DNA of 64,000 nt, taken from positions 582,001-646,000 of the forward strand of contig NC_092186.1 of the NCBI RefSeq assembly GCF_043641665.1. The letters run 5' to 3'. Position numbers and translations under genes: made by a program. Source of the stretch: Enoplosus armatus (Eukaryota; Chordata; Actinopteri; Centrarchiformes; Enoplosidae). Positions 10,335 through 22,300 of the stretch are shown here, one piece after another. Each line of letters begins with the position of its first letter. Position 1 is the stretch's first letter. The notes beneath the pieces were generated by a model. That model did not search any database. It saw only the letters and a list, made by a program, of their open reading frames with translations, and was not told the DNA's origin.

Positions 10335-11933
10335 ATGCTGCACGAGGCCCCGCGTCACCTGAACACCTTCAACAGGTAAGACAACAAATGTAGAAGCAGC
10401 TGTTTAACCTGAGCTGCGGTCTCTGAAAGTAAACTTCTCTCATTCTGATCACAGTCATTGATTGACCAAACTGAACAGAGCTAATGTGTTCAATAATGAG
10501 GCTGCTGAAAGAAAAGAATCTGCTCGTTTTATGAAATAGGCTGTAAAACAAATGATCGGCCTTTTAAGAACTTTTACTTTTAATTTAGTGACTCGAGCGA
10601 AACTAAAGTTATTCATCGCGGTGCAGATTATTAGTATGAAGTTATTATTCTGATGGTTTATGGAAGATATGAAGCTAAATATCAGTTATTCTAGTGCTGC
10701 TGCTGATTTCAACATTTAGGAATAAAATAACTTAAATATAAAAAGAACTTACTGAAGGCTGAAGGGAGTAGATGTGACAATCCAGACTGGTCTATTCCTA
10801 TTCACTAACTGACCTGTCTGTCTGCCTGTCTGTCTGTCTGTCTGTCTGCAGTGATCCAGATCGATGCATCATGACGAAACAAAGAGCTGCTCCACATGAG
10901 ATCAACCTCAGTGATGGTAGGACGAGTTCACACCTTTAAACCAGAAAACATCTGAAGTGAATCCAAACTTTCAGACTACAAAGATCCTCATGGAGTCTGG
11001 TGCCAACAAAAGAATCAGTGTATACTTATTATTAAAAACCTACAAACTATTTCAATTTTCAGTGAAAAATATTTTAAAAGATCAAACATTTTGCCAAATA
11101 ATTACTTTATTTTCTTATTTTGTCTTCAAATGATGAATTAATAATTAATTTTACAATGGAATTGAAACATTTATGTGAAATTTAGCCCTTTTATTCCAGT
11201 TACTTCTGTCTGTTTGTCATATAATATCTCACCTATAAATATTGATATATTTATAATGATAACATTAATTGAATAATATAAAGTGATTAGAATTAAAAGC
11301 TTTAAAAGTCTAGAGTCATTCTGGTGTCTTAGACCAGACTCCATAGAGAAAAACACTGATTAAAACAGTTTTTAGACATCAGTCAGCCCTCCAGAGAAGC
11401 TGTATGTGTACCTCCTGTTTCTTCTTCATGTGTTCCTGTGTGAAGGCCGGGTGACCTCTGATCTGGTTTTCATGAGTCCAGCTTACCCCCTCTGCTCTCT
11501 CTTCCCTGCCTCAGGTTCTCGTCCCCGGGTTGTCCGTCGGACCTTCACCAACAGTCGGGAACGTTGGCGGCAGCAGAACGTTAACGGAGCATTCACTGAG
11601 CTGCGGCGTCTCATCCCCACACACCCCCCCGACAGGAAGCTCAGCAAGAACGAGATCCTGCGCCTCGCCCTCAGGTACATCAACTTCCTGGACCAGGTGC
11701 TGACGGACCAGGACCTCAGGGGGACCCCCAGGGGCCAAACAGGGAGCCTGGAGCAGGAGGACGGGCAGCAGGAGGCGCTGTCACCAAACTCCAGCTGTGA
11801 GAGTTCATTGGATGGAGACTCAGACAGCCTGACGGAGGAGCCGGACTGCAGGACCTCCACTTGGCAACCAGCTACAGCTGATCAGAGAGGCTGGATCCAG
11901 CAGAGACCAGCAGGACGAGGCCAGTCAGGCTGA
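10335..11933 (+). CDS. TAL1/LYL1-family basic helix-loop-helix transcription factor, short form
   Basis: Three exons (10,335-10,375; 10,852-10,916; 11,515-11,933) join in frame through GT..AG introns to encode 174 residues. Residues ~43-97 are a TAL-class bHLH domain: basic part with [13 protein letters not shown], loop [12 protein letters not shown], second helix ending YINFL. Such proteins dimerise with E-proteins, bind E-boxes in the nucleus and act with GATA/LMO/LDB1 in blood and endothelial programmes. The stretch before the domain ([14 protein letters not shown]) aligns with the TAL1 segment KRRPSPYEMEITDG. After it, [14 protein letters not shown] and LTEE match the TAL1 tail better than LYL1 or TAL2. 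The long N-terminal part of TAL1 is replaced by about 20 residues, so this is a compact paralogue, or upstream exons are used that I cannot see. The start is the first ATG after the TATA box and opens a frame that splices cleanly. The 3' end is duplicated in inverted orientation upstream of the promoter. Confidence 0.85.
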
Positions 11934-11969
11934 TCCAGCAGAGACCAGCAGGACGAGTCCAGTCAGGCT
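11894..11969 (+). repeat. 38-bp tandem duplication across the stop codon
   Basis: Two copies of a 38-bp unit starting GATCCAGCAGAGACCAGCAG sit head to tail at the end of the bHLH coding region. The stop codon lies at the junction, so protein length does not depend on the second copy. The inverted copy upstream has only one unit, so the tandem duplication probably arose after the inverted one. Confidence 0.9.
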
Positions 11970-12130
11970 GATTGTTGTTGAGATCATGAAATAATAATGT
12001 AAAACAGCGTTATGGTCCTTTAAAAACACACATTGTTGTATTGGACTGAGACTAGGTTCATGTGATATTCACAGTTATTAGTGTTATTAATGAATTATTA
12101 GACATGTTAGCATCAAACTGATGCTGTGTT

Positions 12131-13060
12131 TTATATTCTGTGAGAGAAGAAGACATGTTGTATATTCTGTCAAAGAAGAAGAAGACGTGTAGTATATTCT
12201 GTCAGAGAAGAAGAAGAAGACGTGTAGTATATTCTGTCAGAGAAGAAGAAGAAGAAGACGTGTAGTATATTCTGTCAGAAGAAGAAGAAGAAGACGTGTT
12301 GTATATTCTGTCAGAGAAGAAGAAGAAGACGTGTAGTATATTCTGTCAGAGAAGAAGAAGAAGACGTGTAGTATATTCTGTCAGAGAAGAAGAAGAAGAA
12401 GAAGACGTGTAGTATATTCTGTCAGAGAAGAAGAAGAAGACGTGTAGTATATTCTGTCAGAAGAAGAAGACGTGTAGTATATTCTGTCAGAGAAGAAGAA
12501 GACGTGTAGTATATTCTGTCAGAGAAGAAGAAGACGTGTAGTATATTCTGTCAGAGAAGAAGAAGAAGACGTGTAGTATATTCTGTCAGAAGAAGAAGAC
12601 GTGTAGTATATTCTGTCAGAAGAAGAAGACGTGTAGTATATTCTGTCAGAAGAAGACGTGTAGTATATTCTGTCAGAAGAAGACGTGTAGTATATTCTGT
12701 CAGAGAAGAAGAAGAAGACGTGTAGTATATTCTGTCAGAAGAAGAAGACGTGTAGTATATTCTGTCAGAGAAGAAGAAGACGTGTAGTATATTCTGTCAG
12801 AGAAGAAGAAGAAGACGTGTAGTATATTCTGTCAGAAGAAGAAGACGTGTAGTATATTCTGTCAGAAGAAGAAGACGTGTAGTATATTCTGTCAGAAGAA
12901 GACGTGTAGTATATTCTGTCAGAAGAAGACGTGTAGTATATTCTGTCAGAGAAGAAGAAGAAGACGTGTAGTATATTCTGTCAGAAGAAGAAGACGTGTA
13001 GTATATTCTGTCAGAGAAGAAGAAGACGTGTAGTATATTCTGTCAGAAGAAGAAGAAGAG
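12131..13060 (+). repeat. Large minisatellite, right arm, in the bHLH gene 3' UTR
   Basis: About 30 copies of the same unit as at 7250-9271, read here as GACGTGTAGTATATTCTGTC followed by AGA(G)AAGAAG runs. A block of several units near 12,540-12,720 recurs almost unchanged at 12,800-12,980. It lies between the stop codon and the first good polyadenylation signal at 13,201, so it is probably transcribed as 3' UTR. Confidence 0.95.
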
Positions 13061-13200
13061 CTGCATTCTTCAGGTTCTGCTGTGTCAGCAGGAGGATCAG
13101 TAACCGAACCTTCGGTTCTTCTGTTGTTTTAACTTCGTTGTGATGTTTTTGTTGATCAGTTTGTTGATTATTTTGATCTGTTTCTGTAAAAATACAGATG

Positions 13201-13206
13201 AATAAA
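13201..13206 (+). terminator. Candidate polyadenylation signal of the TAL-like gene
   Basis: AATAAA follows the repeat array in T-rich DNA. It is the first clear signal after the stop codon on this strand. Use is inferred from position only. Confidence 0.5.
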
Positions 13207-13384
13207 AATAGAATCGACTCTCCTCTAACTTTCGCTGCAGTGATTTATTTTTAATATGAATCAGTAATGATCCCAAAGATGATATTAATTAAAGCTGCAG
13301 CATAAATTCATCAACCCACATAAAGATGTTATGTCGTTTTAATGACTCAAATTAAAAACATCCGCAGCCTCCTCTGTGTCGTTC

Positions 13385-13825
13385 ACTAACAAGCACATTT
13401 ACTCCAGTACTGCACTTAAGTACAGTTTTGAGGTACTTGTACTTCATTTTAGTGTTCCCTCTTTACAACATTATACATTTGCAACGTCATTCTTCGACTA
13501 CACCACAGCTTGGAGGCAAGTGTTGTACTTTTTATTCCACTTCATTTGTTTTAAACCTTTAACTACTTTACAGACTCAGATTATAAAAACAAAATCAAAA
13601 AGTGATGAACACATTAATGCATAAATAATTATAATCAATAAAATAATATGTATTATTCTGCATAATGAGTACTTTTACCTATGGTTCTTTTAGTAGATTT
13701 TGATACTAATACTTTTGTACTTTTACTGAAGTAAAGTTTTGAATGCAGGACTAGACTTGAGTATTTCTACACTGTGGTATTACTACTTTTACTGAAATAA
13801 AAGATACTTCTTCCACCACCTGTCC
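13385..13825. repeat. Dispersed repeat family B (AAGTACTTTTACT type)
   Basis: A copy of an AT-rich teleost repeat recognisable by GAGTACTTTTAC and GTGGTATTACTACTTTTACT. Related copies lie at about 22,925-23,205, 23,690-23,840, 38,508-38,860 and 52,470-52,800, with a short piece near 16,875-16,935. Copies share an internal stretch AAAAGTGATGAACACATTAA / TGCAT. It is probably a non-autonomous mobile element, but I see no defined termini. Confidence 0.7.
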
Positions 13826-13880
13826 CATAATGCACTGCTCACCTTTTTACAGACGTATATGTACATATATACTGTATACA

Positions 13881-13913
<33 letters not shown>

Positions 13914-13955
13914 CATGTATACATATATATATATATGTATATATATACACTATCT
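13881..13955. repeat. GT microsatellite grading into AT/TATA repeat
   Basis: A run of (GT)13 is followed by TATATACATG-type repeats with local dyad symmetry. Confidence 0.95.
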
Positions 13956-14011
13956 TATTAATTATAATCTTATTATTTATGGACCAATTAAAAAGCAGGA
14001 TGTGAATTCCA

Positions 14012-14264
14012 CCTTCATCTTCCTCCTCTTCCTCCTGTGTGAGAGTCAGCAGAATGTTTTCCCACAGTTCAGTCTGTCAGGGTCGCAGGTATCACACATG
14101 AACACTGACAGGAGGGTTACGGGGTCACGGGGGGGGGCGTGGCCTGCCACTGTAACAAGCCAATGATGAGTGGGCGTGGAGCTGATGACTGATAAACATC
14201 TCATCCAATCAGACGACAACAACAGCAACAGGTCCCAGAGGGGAGAAGGGGGCGTGTTTCAATT

Positions 14265-14295
<31 letters not shown>

Positions 14296-14912
14296 TGCTG
14301 CTTCCTCCTCAGTTCCCACCTCTGTCTCTGGATCTCATCTGTGTCTCGTCTCCTTCAGGTTTTCGGTGTTTTACTGACGACCCGACACTCAACAGTTTAA
14401 CACTTAAAGGGACAGTTCAAAATCAGAATGACAGATTTTCCTCTTACCTGTGGTGCTATAGACCGTTTTGGGGTGAGTTGCTGAGTTTTGGAGATGTCGG
14501 CCTTCTCTCCAGTATTATGGAGCTGGACGGGACTCAAAGTGCCAAAAAAATCTATTTGATAAACTGTTGAGTGTCGGGTCGTCAGTAAAACACCGAAAAC
14601 CTGAAGGAGACGAGACACAGATGAGATCCAGAGACAGAGGTGGGAACTGAGGAGGAAGCAGCATCTCACACACACACACACACACACTCACTCTAATTGA
14701 AACACGCCCCCTTCTCCCCTCTGGGACCTGTTGCTGTTGTTGTCATCTGATTGGATGAGATGCTTATCAGTCATCAGCTCCACACCCACTCATCATTGGC
14801 TTGTTACACCCCCCCCCCCTCAGTGTTTAATGTGTGACACCTGCGATCCTGACAGACTGAACTGTGGGAAAACAATCTGCTGACAAGAGGAAGAGGAGGA
14901 AGATGAAGATGA
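14012..14912. repeat. Large foldback (inverted repeat) element, ~0.39-kb and ~0.35-kb arms
   Basis: The left arm (about 14,012-14,400) and right arm (about 14,562-14,912) are reverse complements with few differences. Paired landmarks are the heptamer run CGACCCGACACTCAACAGTT at the loop edge, the CTGAGGAGGAAGCAGCATCTC-type segment next to a GT/AC microsatellite, a run of G (left) or C (right), and the TTCCCACAGTTCAGTCTGTC segment near the outer ends. The spacer of about 160 bp begins TTAAAGGGACAGTTCAAAAT, a start seen in other teleost repeats. No coding capacity is seen. The element is a foldback/MITE-like or a local inverted duplication. Confidence 0.9.
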
Positions 14913-15099
14913 TGTTTTAATGTCTCAGTAACAAACCTCAGAGGGTCACATGGTGGGAAAATATATTGATGATGCAAATCTGTGAAAACAGATCAATAAT
15001 CAATAAACAAACTGAACAGATGAATAAACTGTGACATCATCATATATATAATTACTATGGAAGCGTATTGCTGCCATGCCAGAAAAAAACACAGATCAG

Positions 15100-15980
15100 T
15101 ACGTTATTATGTTATAATGTTATAATGTAATTATGTTATAATGTTAAAATGTTATAATGTAATTATGTTATTATGTTATAATGTAATTATGTTACTATGT
15201 TATTATGTTATAATGTTATAATGTAATTATGTTATTATGTTATAATGTTATAATGTAATTATGTTACTATGTTATTATGTTATAATGTTATAATGTAATT
15301 ATGTTATAATGTTAAAATGTTATAATGTAATTATGTTACTATGTTATTATGTTATAATGTTATAATGTAATTATGTTATAATGTTAAAATGTTATAATGT
15401 AATTATGTTATAATGTAATTATGTTACTATGTTATTATGTTATAATGTAATTATGTTATTATGTTATAATGTAATTATGTTATTATGTTATAATGTTATG
15501 TTATAATGTTATAATGTAATTATGTTACTATGTTATTATGTTATAATGTAATTATGTTATTATGTTATAATGTTATAATGTTATAATGTTATGTTATAAT
15601 GTTATAATGTAATTATGTTACTGTTATTATGTTATAATGTTATTATGTTATAATGTAATTATGTTATTATGTTATGTTATAATGTAATTATGTTACTATG
15701 TTATTATGTTATAATGTAATTATGTTATTATGTTATAATGTTATGTTATAATGTTATAATGTAATTATGTTACTATGTTATTATGTTATAATGTAATTAT
15801 GTTATTATGTTATAATGTTATGTTGTAATGTTATAATGTAATTATGTTATAATGTTAAAATGTTATAATGTTATTATGTTATAATGTAATTATGTTACTA
15901 TGTTATTATGTTATAATGTTATAATGTAATTATGTTACTATGTTATTATGTTATAATGTAATTATGTTATTATGTTATGA
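15100..15980. repeat. AT-rich minisatellite (ATGTTATAATGTAATT type)
   Basis: About 0.88 kb built from ATGTTATA, ATGTAATT and ATGTTACT words in varying order. About one base in six is G or C. There is no coding potential. Confidence 0.95.
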
Positions 15981-16079
15981 GTTTATTGTTATAACAATAT
16001 TCAATTTATATTGTAAAATAACTTCCATTGTTCAAACATGAACAAGGAAACGGTGAACAGGCACTGAGGAAAACTCTGT

Positions 16080-16335
16080 CATCCACCTTCAGCCTCCATC
16101 ATCCACCTTCAGCCCCATCATCCACCTTCAGCCTCCATCATCCACCTTCAGCCTCCATCATCCACCTTCAGCCCCATCATCCACCTTCAACCTCCATCAT
16201 CCACCTTCAGCCCCATCATCCACCTTCAGCCTCCATCATCCACCTTCAGCCACCTTCAACCTCCATCATCCACCTTCAGCCCCATCATCCACCTTCAGCC
16301 ACCTTCAACCTCCATCATCCACCTTCAACCTCCAT
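16080..16335. repeat. CATCCACCTTCAGCCTC minisatellite
   Basis: Units of 16-18 bp (CATCATCCACCTTCAGCC with CTC or AAC variants), about 14 copies. The 169-codon open frame across it is explained by the periodicity and then continues through unremarkable DNA, so I do not call a gene. Confidence 0.95.
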
Positions 16336-16339
16336 CACC

Positions 16340-19334
16340 TTCTCACAGTATCAACAACACACTGTTATTTTGATGAGAGCATCCTGTATTATTATTAATA
16401 CTAATAGTTATTATTATAACCTCTCTGATGCCAGTGTGACATCATCACTTCAGGCTCTGATAGATTTTTGGAGCATTGAAGCATCGAACCTTCTGACTGC
16501 AGCTTTAGTTCTACTGATGTTTATTCTGTTAAAATGATTAGTCGATAGACAGAAAAAGAATCGTCAACTATTTTGATAATCGATTAATTAAACATTAAAC
16601 AGTTTCTGGTCTTCTCGGTTGAACGACACAAAAGGACATCTGAGGAGGATTCATCCAGACGATAATCAACAGATGCATCGATCAACATGATCACGTTTCT
16701 TATAGAAACAATAAAAGCCTGTAAAGAAACCGTCATTTCACATTCATGACGTGCACGTGTTGTCCTGATGGTGGCGCTGCAGGACATGTTGATACGTTTA
16801 AAGAGAAATTTAGATGAAATTAATTCACTGCGTTAATTCAAATACAAAATACGTAAGAAGGTCACAGAATGCAGCGCTGTAAAGTAACGGAGTACTTTTA
16901 CTCAGTACTTCAGTTCTGAGGTTGATGTGTTTTCAGTGTTAGTTCAGGAGATTATTTCTGAATCAGGTCTAAAACACTCGATTGTTTTCTAGTTTGGGTG
17001 AATATTGAGTATTGGACGTTGCATGAAGGAGTTAAATATGACTTCCTGTGTCCACTATGTGGCGGTAGAGAACGCTCTGATTGTACATTATGTGGCCGCA
17101 CACCACATCATGTGAGTCCACACTGACGTGTAGAAATCTTCACAGTCAAGTTTCAACAATTTCCTGCTTCATAGCAAAACATGTCCGCCTCGCCATGGCA
17201 ACGGTGTCCCATGAAATCTCAAGTTAGCGTCGTGAAAGTCTTTGCTTTAGTTAAATCAGGACAAAGAAAACATGGCAGTCGTAGAAACTCTTCAGGTTTA
17301 TTATTCTGATGAAGACCCCCCCCCTGCCCCCCCCCCCCATTAGATAACAGCTTCTAGAAGTCGAGTCGTTCTTCTTCTGCAGTGTCGAGCTTCAAGCTGC
17401 ACATTTGTTTGCTGAACGTCATAAAAAGTAAAAACACAATAAAAACAAACAGATGAAACTCATTCACACACACTTTGACCCCGTTTACACCCGTAAAAAC
17501 TGGACCTGGATCAGCTGTTCAGATCACAGGTGAGTGTTTACACCTGTTTGATTGATCAGCGTCGTTTACTAATCATAAAACAATAGAAATCAATAACTAC
17601 CAGCAGCGTCTCTTAACGTTGTTGTTCAGACTCCAGATAGCGCTGCTGAGCCCAGTGCATGCTGGGATGTCCTCACATTCAGACTCCTGTTGTCCCTGTA
17701 ATCCAGATTCAGACCAGATTAAGTGTCAGGTGTAAACGGGGTCTTTGAGTTAAAATAAGTGGCGTCAAGCTTCACGTTTTATCGCTGCTGATAATTTTCC
17801 AGAATCTCCCATCAGTTGTTAATTGATTTTATTCAGCAGTTCAAACCAGTCATTCATAAAACAAACCCTGATCAAGATCTGGACTCAGCAGCTTCAATAT
17901 CCTGTTCAATAAATCTGATTTTATACTTTTAAACTGCAGCTGTCTCTAAATACAGACTCAGATTAAAGAACCAGCGACTTCTGTGACGGCGTGACGAGGC
18001 CTCATGGTCACGTGATCTGCTCCGAAGGGTCGACGCGGCGCCGAGTCATCTGATCTCAAACATGATCTGAAAATAACGGAACATCACACACTACAGGATA
18101 TTATTAAGATTATCTGCCAGAGGGAGCACCTCACGTGATCTCACATGACCTCACGTGATCTCATGGGGAAGCAGACGTAAACAAAACAGAGACTGACGTG
18201 GTGGATCAACCAGCTGCAGTGAGAAAAACTAAAGCAGAAGGATAAACGAGTCAGATGAGAAAATGGCTGAAGGGACGCTTGTAATGCCAACGTTTAGCTT
18301 CCGTCTCCTTGAAGACCGGTCCCTCTCATTGGCTCTTGTGGTCCCGCTCAGAGTACTGATCCAGATTTTGTTTGAATTTATCGGGGCGGCCCGAAGAGTC
18401 TGCGAGCAGGTCGGGAGGCTTAAGACTGGATCTGTAAACCCCTCACATACCAGATAATCTGGTTTCTCCTCCGACTGTCAGGAGGCCTGAATCAGGGATA
18501 AATCAGCCCAAAGCTCCTGTAGTCTGAGCCTGGCTTTACTTCAGAGTAAAGAGTCACTGAATGCAACGTTCATGGACTCCTGTTGGTAATTCAAGATGAA
18601 AAATAAACTACAGCTGCAACGATTAATTGCTTAATTGATCTACATAAAATCAACTATTTTGATAATCGAACAATTGCTTGAGTCATTTCTTTTGCAATAA
18701 TACTCGTCTTTGCCATACACGACTGTAAACTGAATATCTTTGGGATTTGAACTGCATAAAATCGTAACGAGAATTTTCACTATTTTCTGACATTTTACAC
18801 ACAAAACGATTCATCAATTAATTGAGAAACAGAAGATGAACCGATAATGAAAATAATTGTTAGTTTTGGCTCTAAAACAAACACACACTTTGTAAAATGG
18901 TTTTTCTGTTCAGCAGCCGATCGTCTCTAATCTCTACTGTCCCTGAACGCACCGTCATGGAGCGTGCATCAGGACACACACCAGCGAAGGCTGAGAGGAA
19001 AGAAATCAATCTAAAAACTGATGGAGGATTTGAAAAAAGACTACTTAACAGGCTGAAATGTGACGAAGCAGCAGAGTAAAATAAAAACATGAAGAATGTT
19101 AAAAAGGAAACCGCAGAGTCTTTCAATCAGTCAGTAAACGTCTCAGCTGTTCAAGTTAAAGCAAAGTTTGTGTCCACTCATTCATCCTACGACAGCGTGA
19201 CACGTCAGTGTCTCCATGGCGATCTGGTGCGTAGACAGGAAGTTTGTACAGCAGTCATTTAGTCCGTCCAGGCTCCGCCCCCGACCTGGACCACAGTGCT
19301 CACTGTCGTTCAACAGATCGCCGCATCGCTGACC
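16340..19334. other. Intergenic DNA; possibly 3' UTR of the minus-strand gene
   Basis: No coding homology is seen. It contains a piece of dispersed repeat A near 16,530-16,640, a C-run near 17,316-17,338 and repeated CACGTGATCTCA words near 18,130-18,165. The stop codon of the minus-strand gene falls at the start of an exon at 19,336, so DNA to the left is its likely 3' UTR. TTTATT at 17,299-17,304 (AATAAA on the minus strand) is one possible end. Confidence 0.4.
18612..18875. repeat. Dispersed repeat family A (TAATCGATTAAT type)
   Basis: An AT-rich repeat with GCTGCAACGATTAATT at one end, ACTATTTTGATAATCGA inside, and GATAATGAAAATAATTGTTA at the other end. Related copies are at about 34,488-34,702, 35,130-35,385 and 36,150-36,575, and a fragment lies near 16,530-16,640. 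It is common in fish genomes and likely a non-autonomous element. Confidence 0.7.
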
Positions 19335-22300
19335 TCCTGAAAAACATATTAACACAAATGCTTTAATACCTGTGCGCTGTCAATCAGTGATGAAGCCCGC
19401 CCCGTCTCTCTGACATCACCTGACATCATCAAAACTTCAGCTGGCATCATCAAAACACGGTGGAATATTTACATGTCATTCTTTTACATGTTTCTACACC
19501 AAGAACCTTGGACAGCCAGACTCCATTTAAAAAATTACAGTTTTTAAAATCATCCAACAGCTCTCAGATGAAATCAGTCTAAACAGCAGCTGGTTTCCTG
19601 ATTTCTTGTTTTTTCTATTTTTGACTGGGGTTAGGGTTAGTGTCTCTGTTTACTAAAAGTAAGCAGTGTAGTGTTTACTCTACACTACACTGCTCTGCTG
19701 CATAATAATAAGCCATACCATCTTTCTCCTTAAATATACATGTATACATAGCAGATACAGTACATTCATAAATATATATATCCACCATGTTCCTTTTAAG
19801 GGAGTGTCAGAAAAGTGAACTTTATACTTTCTAACTCCGATTTGTTTGCTAATTAATATATTTTCTATGTATCTGGATCTGTTTGCTGCTGTAAAGATAG
19901 AAACCGTCGTCGCTCCACCTCAGACTCATGGTGCTGCAGTGAGCAGCTCCGACCACCAGGTGGAGCTGCTCTTATTGTCCGACTCCTCTCAGCTGATGAA
20001 CCTGAAACATGTTCGTTTGTGATGAATCTAAAAGACTTCAGCTCACCGATCTGTAACTTCCTGTTTCCTTCAACCGCCCATCTTCTAACATCTTTACTGA
20101 CATCTCAGCTATGAATCACTCAAACAACAATCTTATTTTTCAATCTTGATCTCGGTGGGGAGGACTTTGTTTAACAGCCACACTGAGAGTCTGAGCTGTG
20201 TCACTTTTGGCTTATTTGAACAGATTCAATAGTTGCTGATTCAGGAGTTTGAGAGATTTGTGGTTCAGTGTGTTGTTCAAGATACTTCAATGTGGAGGAG
20301 AAGCTGAGGATCAAACTATCAACCCTGCAATCAAAGATCGACCTGAAAACTTCATTCTTAATTATGTTTTTTATAATTTATTGCACTTGTCTTGAGTCTC
20401 TACATTCAATAAAACCTGTGAATCTTTAACTGGATAAACTGTAATTATGTCTCCAAACCTTTAATGTCTTAAAACAACTTGTTTTTAATGCAAATCAACT
20501 TGTTTCAACTGTTTTTAAAAGCCAAGTTTCAGATATGGAGTCTGGTATTGGCAGGTTTTTTCCACTTTTGCAGTGTAAATGATGCATTCGGTGCAGCTGG
20601 AGTTTTGTGGTTTCTGCTGGTTCTCATTGTGTCAGATCAGATTTACAGTCATGTGTGAACGATTATGGGTGTGCTGGGACAGACTAGCATCGAGGCGTCG
20701 TTGGTGCTTACAGGTTATCAGATGCAGAGCGCTGCAGACGAGCAGCGTCAGCGCAGGAATACCAGAGAGGGGCGAGGCGGCGGAGGAGGGGGAGTCGGAG
20801 GAGGTGTCCTGCTGCTGCGTCTCCTGAGCAGCTTCAGAGTCCACAACTTTACACTTCTGACTGTAAACACACAAACACACACAGTTGGAGCTGCAGCCTC
20901 CATCAGCAAACCAACCAATAAACGTCAGAGGGACAGAGTGCAGGCTGGAGAAGGAAGGTGTTCAATTAGGTGTTTCTTCAAAGGAGTTTGGTGAGTCCGG
21001 TGTATATAAGTGTATCACCTGGATCCTTTGAGACATCAACAATCAAAGACCAAATAATGTCCCAGTTAAAAGTGTCCAGTGGAGTCCAAGTCTCAGGTGT
21101 GACTGGAGTCCAAGCCTCAGGTATGACTGGAGTCCAAGTCTCAGGTCTACAAGTTGGACGCTGTGGGACATTATTTGGTCTTCAGTTGTTGATGCCTCTG
21201 ACCATCAGCTGACTCACTTCAATCATATACACTGGACTCACCAAACTCCATTAAAGAAACAAAACCTAATTAAACACATTCCTTCTCCAGTCTGTACTGC
21301 ACATGCACATGTGTTGGTAAAGCAGACTCGTGAACCATCCTGGGAACCATGTTGGGAACTGTGCTGTTCTCTGACTTGCTGGGTGTGGTCCCACCATGCC
21401 CCCCCCCCCCATGTTGCTCTAAATGCTGATACATCATTCAAATCTGTCAGCTTGGAAAAGGCGTATTTTCCTCAGAGGAAATTACGGCACTCAAATAACG
21501 AACAGCTTTATGTTGGAAAGCTTCGCACTCTAAAACCCATCTGAAGCTCTTGGTGGTGAATAAACAGAAGACTAAATGAGTGTCACTCACAGCTGTTTCT
21601 GCAGGTACTGCTGACTGGACTCACAGGCTCTGGTCTGACTCTGAGCAGCCAACATCTGACTCTCAGCAGCAGCCTTCAGACTGAAGCAGGACTCGGTCTG
21701 ATGGACGGTCTGGGTCACGTTCTGCTGCAGGGCCTCGATGTGGTCTGAAGACACAAACAGAGTTAACAGGAGGAAGAGAAACAACAGTGTTTGGATCAGA
21801 TCAACCTGCCTGTGGAAACAGCATCAGCTGAGTCACTATCATGATTTTATCTGAGAACCAACCCTGGTGACCCCTGTGGTCACATGTGGTAACTGCAAGT
21901 GTGATTTAATACTACAGGTACCAGAGTTCTGCTGGAAATGACTCGAGTGTTGTAATAAACACACCTGATGTTTTCATCAGATTTATACGTGTGAATGTTT
22001 CTGCTTCATAATGATTTGATTGTGGAAGTGGCTTCCTGTTAGAAACAGCACCAACGTCTTCACCAGAGCAGCTGTTATTATAAGCAGCCATTAGGCTGCC
22101 TCCATCCATCACGTCCTCATCATCAGTTCATCACATGTACCAGAAGTTACTTCAGCGACTTTTAAACTGTAAACAGCTTCACAAGATCAAATACGGACAT
22201 CATAAAAACACAAGAAAATAAAATGATGCCTCCAAATGTGAAATTGATGAATAGTAAATATGAAAATAATAAATCCAAATGAACAGATGTGTGTAGACGG

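Noticed and set aside
16028..16537. 169-codon ORF over the CATCCACCTTCAGCC array
   Set aside because: Two-thirds is tandem repeat, and the rest shows no conserved motif or splice context.
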